A stretch of 16,156 nucleotides of DNA from DASYAE01 sp036501535. Its GTDB lineage: Bacteria; Actinomycetota; Actinomycetes; Streptomycetales; Catenulisporaceae. A program made the position numbers and the translations under genes. This document shows positions 13,254 through 16,156 of this stretch, one piece after another. The DNA is taken from positions 1 through 16,156 of the forward strand of contig DASYAE010000136.1 in assembly GCA_036501535.1 (NCBI GenBank). Reading direction: 5' to 3'. Every line of letters begins with the position of its first letter. The stretch's first letter is position 1. The notes beneath the pieces are model-generated. The model did no database searches and had not been told where the DNA came from. It saw only the letters and a program-made list of their open reading frames with translations.

Positions 13254-14108
13254 CTACGCGTTGAGCAGCAGCACGCCGCCGAGCGCCGCCGCGACACCGA
13301 TGTTCTGCACCGCGCGCAACCGCTCACCGTTCAAGGCGCGCGCCCACAGCGTGGTGGCCACCGGGTACAGCGAGGCGAGCACCGTGATCACCGCCAGGTG
13401 CCCGCCGCCCCCGCGGCGCACCGCCAGCCCGTACAGGCCGTTGGCCGACACGTCGCCGAGCCCGGCGGCCAGCAGCACGGCCAGCATGCCGGGGCGCACC
13501 AGCGGCGCCCACCAGCCCGGCGCCAGGCGCCGCGCGGCGCGCACCGCGAACGGGACGAGCACCAGCAGGCCGGCTGCCCGCTGGCCCAGCAGCGTGCCGT
13601 ACACGCTGGTGTGCGAACCCAGCGCCATGAACACGAAGTACCAGCCGAACCCGACCGCCGCCACCATCGTGTACAGGAACGTCGCGCGCGTCGCGCGGTG
13701 CCGGCTGCGCAGCTCCGGCCCGCCGGCCAGCGCCACCCCGGCCACCGCCAGCGCCATGCCGGCCGCCTGCGGGACGCCCACCGCCTCGCCGTTGCCGACC
13801 GCCCACAGCACCGGGATCGCCGTGCCGGTCGCGGCCAGCGGCGCGACCAGCGACATGGGGCCGGCGGCCATCGCCCGGTAGAACGCGGCCAGCGCCAGCG
13901 CCCCGACCACCCCGGCGGCCGCGCCGTACCCCTGGTACGCGCCGAACGGCGGCGCGACCAGCAGCGCGCCCAGCAGCAGCGCACCGAGGCCGATCGCCTC
14001 GGTGGCCAGAACCACCAGCGGGGACGGCACGCGGCGCGCCAGCGTCCCACCGGCGAAGTCGCTGCTGCCCCACACGGCGGAAGCGAGCAGGGCGAGCAGC
14101 GCAGGCAC
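13254..14108 (-). CDS. EamA/DMT superfamily transporter
   Basis: The 284-residue product has about ten membrane helices in two five-helix halves (about 1-130 and 143-284), the EamA duplication. Landmarks are the first-helix SAVWGSSDFAGGTLARR (10-26), AAFYRAMAAGPMSLVAPLAATGTAIPVLWA in half one, and ITVLASLYPVATTLWARALNGERL in half two. Both of the latter are the proline-bearing helix pairs typical of drug/metabolite transporters. Members export amino acids, nucleosides or drugs; the substrate cannot be told. The GTG start has an excellent GGGAGGA ribosome binding site seven bases before it, and a plausible promoter is present upstream. Its gene points away from the flavocytochrome operon, so the two share the same intergenic region. 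Confidence 0.9.
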   Translation of the reverse strand: MPALLALLASAVWGSSDFAGGTLARRVPSPLVVLATEAIGLGALLLGALLVAPPFGAYQGYGAAAGVVGALALAAFYRAMAAGPMSLVAPLAATGTAIPVLWAVGNGEAVGVPQAAGMALAVAGVALAGGPELRSRHRATRATFLYTMVAAVGFGWYFVFMALGSHTSVYGTLLGQRAAGLLVLVPFAVRAARRLAPGWWAPLVRPGMLAVLLAAGLGDVSANGLYGLAVRRGGGGHLAVITVLASLYPVATTLWARALNGERLRAVQNIGVAAALGGVLLLNA

Positions 14109-14147
14109 AGACGGGTCCTCCCGGTCGGCGGACGGGCCGGACTGCTG

Positions 14148-14176
14148 ATCTTAGCGCCGTATTACGCAACGGTCAC
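14148..14176 (-). promoter_or_regulatory. Candidate promoter of the EamA gene
   Basis: On the minus strand GTGACC (14176-14171, four of six matches to -35) and TAAGAT (14153-14148, four of six to -10) are separated by exactly 17 bases. The start would fall near 14141, giving a leader of about 33 bases with the GGGAGGA site. Confidence 0.45.
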
Positions 14177-14314
14177 GAAGCTCACACCGCCGTTGGCATC
14201 AGGGCGCGCACACGACGGCGCGGACGCGGCGCCGGGCGCCCGCCCCCCACCGCGCAGGCCCAACGTCGCGCGGAGACCCGCCACCACCACCCATAACGCA
14301 GCAAACCGTGCATA

Positions 14315-14352
14315 GCTCACCCGGTGCGACGCCCGAGACGCATCCGGTGAGC
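14315..14352. other. Near-perfect 14-bp inverted repeat in the long intergenic gap
   Basis: Arms 14315-14328 (GCTCACCCGGTGCG) and 14339-14352 (CGCATCCGGTGAGC) pair at 13 of 14 positions as RNA (one C-C mismatch, one G-U) around a 10-base loop. It lies in the 398-base gap 14109-14506, which holds no gene I can support. The rest of the gap contains the EamA promoter, this repeat, and the symmetric site at 14405-14442. It may be an operator, a terminator for transcripts from upstream, or a small-RNA stem. Confidence 0.5.
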
Positions 14353-14404
14353 ACCGCCACGCGTCGAAAACAACAGGCACACCGCCACGAACCCCGCATC
14401 CATG

Positions 14405-14442
14405 GCATGCGTTAAGGCTGATAAGGCATGGTGACCGCATGC
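14405..14442. promoter_or_regulatory. Symmetric site upstream of the flavocytochrome gene
   Basis: GCATGCG (14405-14411) and CGCATGC (14436-14442) are perfect inverted arms 24 bases apart. Between them lies a direct repeat (TTAAGGC 14412-14418, ATAAGGC 14421-14427) with a 9-bp period. It is the most AT-containing stretch of the gap and is placed 65-100 bases before the ATG at 14507. It may include the promoter and a regulator site, but no clean -35/-10 pair is seen. Confidence 0.35.
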
Positions 14443-14506
14443 AGCACCGCCCGAGCCGCCGCACCCGGCCCGCCACGCACCGCCCAGAGCGCGGGATACG
14501 CCCCTG

Positions 14507-15877
14507 ATGTCAGCCACCGCCGCACGGCGCCACGCCGCACCCCCCGCCGCCCCCGACACGCTGCCCGCGCGCCGCGCCGAATGGACCGCGGCCGCGCTGA
14601 TCGGCGCCGGCGCCCTGCCCGTGCTCGCCCTGTGGTGGCAGGGCACCACCCCCGCCACCCTGCACGCCCCCGGCGGCGTCCTGATCTCCGCCGGCCGCGC
14701 CGCCGGCCTGCTCGCCGCCTACCTGCTGCTCGTCCTGACCGCCCTGATGGCCCGCGTCCCGTGGGTGGAGAACCGCCTGGGCTCCGACGCCGCCACCCGC
14801 GTACACCGCGCCCTGGGCGAATACACCGTCGCGCTCGCCGCCTGCCACGCCCTCCTGATCATCCTCGGCTACGCCGCCCTGGACCGCACCGGCGTGATCG
14901 CCCAGAGCATCGACCTCGAACTCGACTACCCCGACGTCCTCATGGCCACCGCCGCCCTCGGCCTGCTCATCCTGATCGGCGTGCTCAGCGCCCGCGCGAT
15001 CCGCGCCCGCATCCGCTACGAGACTTGGTACTACACCCACCTGTACGTCTACCTCGCCGTCATCCTCGCGTTCAGCCACGAGTTCGCCGACGGACAGGAC
15101 TTCTCCACCTCCCTGCGCGCCCGCGCCCTGTGGTCCGCCGCCCACGCCGCCGTCGCCGCCGCCGTCCTGCTCTACCGCATCGCGCTGCCCCTGGCCCGCT
15201 CCCTGCGCCACGACGTACGCCTCCTGCGCGTCGTACCCGAAGGACCCGGCGTCATCTCCCTGCACCTGACCGGCCGCGACCTCGACCGGCTGCGCGCCGA
15301 ACCCGGCCAGTTCCTACGCTGGCGCTTCCTCGCCCGCGGCCACTGGTGGCAGAGCCACCCCTACTCCCTGTCCGCCGCACCCACCGCCGACCTGATGCGC
15401 ATCACCGTCAAACCCGGCGCCGACGCCACACGCCTGACCCGCCTGCCGCCCGGCACCCGCGTCTGGTTCGAAGGCCCCTACGGGGCGTTCACCGCCCGCC
15501 GCCCCGGCGCCCGCCGCGTCCTGCTCATCGCCGCCGGCGTCGGCATCGCCCCGATCCGCGCCCTGTTCGAGACCCTGCCCGGCCGCGGCCGCGCCGCCAT
15601 CCTGATCTACCGCGCCTCACGCCCCGAAGACCTCGTGCTCTACCGCGAACTCGAACAGATCGCCCGCCACCGCGGCTTCGGCCTGTTCCCCCTGATAGGC
15701 CCGCGCGAAAGCCGCGACCCGCTGGACCCGGCGATGCTGCGGCACGCCGCCCCCGACCTCGCCCAGCGCGAGATCTACCTGTGCGGCCCGCCCGGCTTCA
15801 CCGCCGCGGTCGCCGCCCAACTGCGCCGAGCCGGAGCGCCCGCCGGCCGCATCCACACCGAGGACTTCGGCCGATGA
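14507..15877 (+). CDS. Ferric-reductase-like flavocytochrome, membrane oxidoreductase
   Basis: The 456-residue product has about six membrane helices (about 27-45, 60-83, 103-122, 145-163, 173-192, 207-228). Haem ligands are probably H100 and H114 in helix three and H178 and H191 in helix five, the 13-14-residue spacing of ferric reductase/NOX bis-haem proteins. The cytoplasmic part (235-456) has the FAD motif HPYSLSA (284-290), the NAD(P)H loop AAGVGIAPI (342-350) and CGPPGF (426-431). It should take electrons from NAD(P)H through FAD and two haems across the membrane. The following gene, probably an FMN-binding protein, is the likely next carrier. No strong ribosome binding site precedes the ATG. 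Codon choice differs from other genes here, with GCC and CCC strongly favoured over GCG and CCG. The acceptor could be ferric iron, a quinone or a thiol/FMN system. Confidence 0.92.
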   Translation: MSATAARRHAAPPAAPDTLPARRAEWTAAALIGAGALPVLALWWQGTTPATLHAPGGVLISAGRAAGLLAAYLLLVLTALMARVPWVENRLGSDAATRVHRALGEYTVALAACHALLIILGYAALDRTGVIAQSIDLELDYPDVLMATAALGLLILIGVLSARAIRARIRYETWYYTHLYVYLAVILAFSHEFADGQDFSTSLRARALWSAAHAAVAAAVLLYRIALPLARSLRHDVRLLRVVPEGPGVISLHLTGRDLDRLRAEPGQFLRWRFLARGHWWQSHPYSLSAAPTADLMRITVKPGADATRLTRLPPGTRVWFEGPYGAFTARRPGARRVLLIAAGVGIAPIRALFETLPGRGRAAILIYRASRPEDLVLYRELEQIARHRGFGLFPLIGPRESRDPLDPAMLRHAAPDLAQREIYLCGPPGFTAAVAAQLRRAGAPAGRIHTEDFGR

Positions 15878-15927
15878 CCCCGCCGCCACGACCGCCGCCC
15901 GCCGCAGGACCGCACCGGGCACACTGA
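15874..15927 (+). CDS. Possible 17-residue coupled mini-ORF
   Basis: An ATG overlapping the flavocytochrome stop (ATGA, 15874-15877) opens MTPPPRPPPAAGPHRAH, ending at 15927. The overlap would allow translational coupling, but the peptide is Pro/Arg-rich and looks like chance reading of GC-rich DNA. It is listed because it is the only open start between the two electron-transfer genes. Confidence 0.12.
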   Translation: MTPPPRPPPAAGPHRAH

Positions 15928-15988
15928 ACCCGAGCGTCCCGCCGCCCGTGACCACCCCCCGACACACCCCCGAAGGAGGACCGAACCG

Positions 15989-16156
15989 ATGCGCCGAACC
16001 GCCGCCGCGCTGGCCGCCACGGTCGCGGGCCTGATCGCACTGCTGACGTTCAAATCGCACGCCGCCCAGACCACGGCCGCCGACGCCCCCCAGGCCCCGG
16101 CCGGCGCCGTCCAGAGCGCCACCGCGAACCCCGCCCCCACCACCGGCGCATCCGCC
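15989..16156 (+). CDS. Probable FMN-binding protein, 5' part only
   Basis: The visible 56 residues begin with MRR, a hydrophobic segment (about 5-20), FKSH, and an Ala/Pro/Thr-rich linker. This is the layout of a membrane-anchored or secreted protein with an extracytoplasmic domain still to come. The ATG has an excellent AAGGAGGA site (15973-15980) eight bases upstream. In actinobacteria a short gene with this MRR...GLxxLLxFKSH start follows ferric-reductase-like genes and ends in an FMN-binding domain, from memory. The FMN domain itself is beyond the window, so the assignment rests on position and N-terminus. It would accept electrons from the flavocytochrome outside the membrane. The reading frame is open at the window end. 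Confidence 0.7.
   Translation, partial: MRRTAAALAATVAGLIALLTFKSHAAQTTAADAPQAPAGAVQSATANPAPTTGASA

Noticed and set aside
14162..14476. 104-codon minus-strand open frame in the long gap
   Set aside because: No ribosome binding site, no recognisable domain, and it would cover both inverted repeats. Treated as non-coding.

Overview
The window is very GC-rich DNA with strong G/C bias at third codon positions, frequent GTG starts, GTGA overlaps and candidate leaderless transcripts. The protein families (DUF5134, SCO6745-type, SsfX3-type SGNH, two-domain S1 protein, ferric reductase plus FMN-binding protein) point to a Streptomyces-like or Catenulispora-like actinobacterium. I cannot name a species. 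I find 17 protein genes, the last cut by the window end, and no rRNA, tRNA, CRISPR array or complete mobile element.

Layout. Positions 1-259 hold no convincing gene, only a possible promoter for the first one. 260-1941: two overlapping membrane-protein genes, the second DUF5134. 1957-3164 (minus): a MarR regulator gene overlapped by a DJ-1/PfpI gene, behind a promoter carrying a perfect palindrome. 3196-4227 (minus): a protein with two internal repeats resembling OAA-type lectins. 4414-5271 (plus): a divergent cysteine-cluster and pentapeptide-repeat protein. 5379-6350: a PLP serine/threonine dehydratase-like enzyme. 6401-8794 (minus): an S1-domain protein of atypical base composition, an SCO6745-type protein and an AadA-like nucleotidyltransferase. 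8949-10118: an SsfX3-type two-domain SGNH hydrolase. 10190-11194: a tyrosine recombinase with all catalytic residues. 11330-12310: a VIT/CCC1 metal transporter with a long proline-rich tail. 12407-14108 (minus): uracil-DNA glycosylase and an EamA transporter. A gap of about 400 bases holds inverted repeats. 14507-16156: a ferric-reductase-like flavocytochrome and the start of a probable FMN-binding partner.

How the genes work together. Four units look coupled. The two membrane proteins (GTGA overlap) may form one complex. DJ-1 and MarR form an operon probably repressed by its own regulator. The lectin-like and cysteine/pentapeptide genes are divergent neighbours. The flavocytochrome and the FMN-binding protein probably pass electrons across the membrane. 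The remaining genes look like independent chromosomal genes.

No single stretch shows a clearly new defence or mobile system. The observations I rate highest are the OAA-like repeat protein, the self-regulated leaderless DJ-1/marR promoter, and the unexplained inverted repeats ahead of the flavocytochrome.
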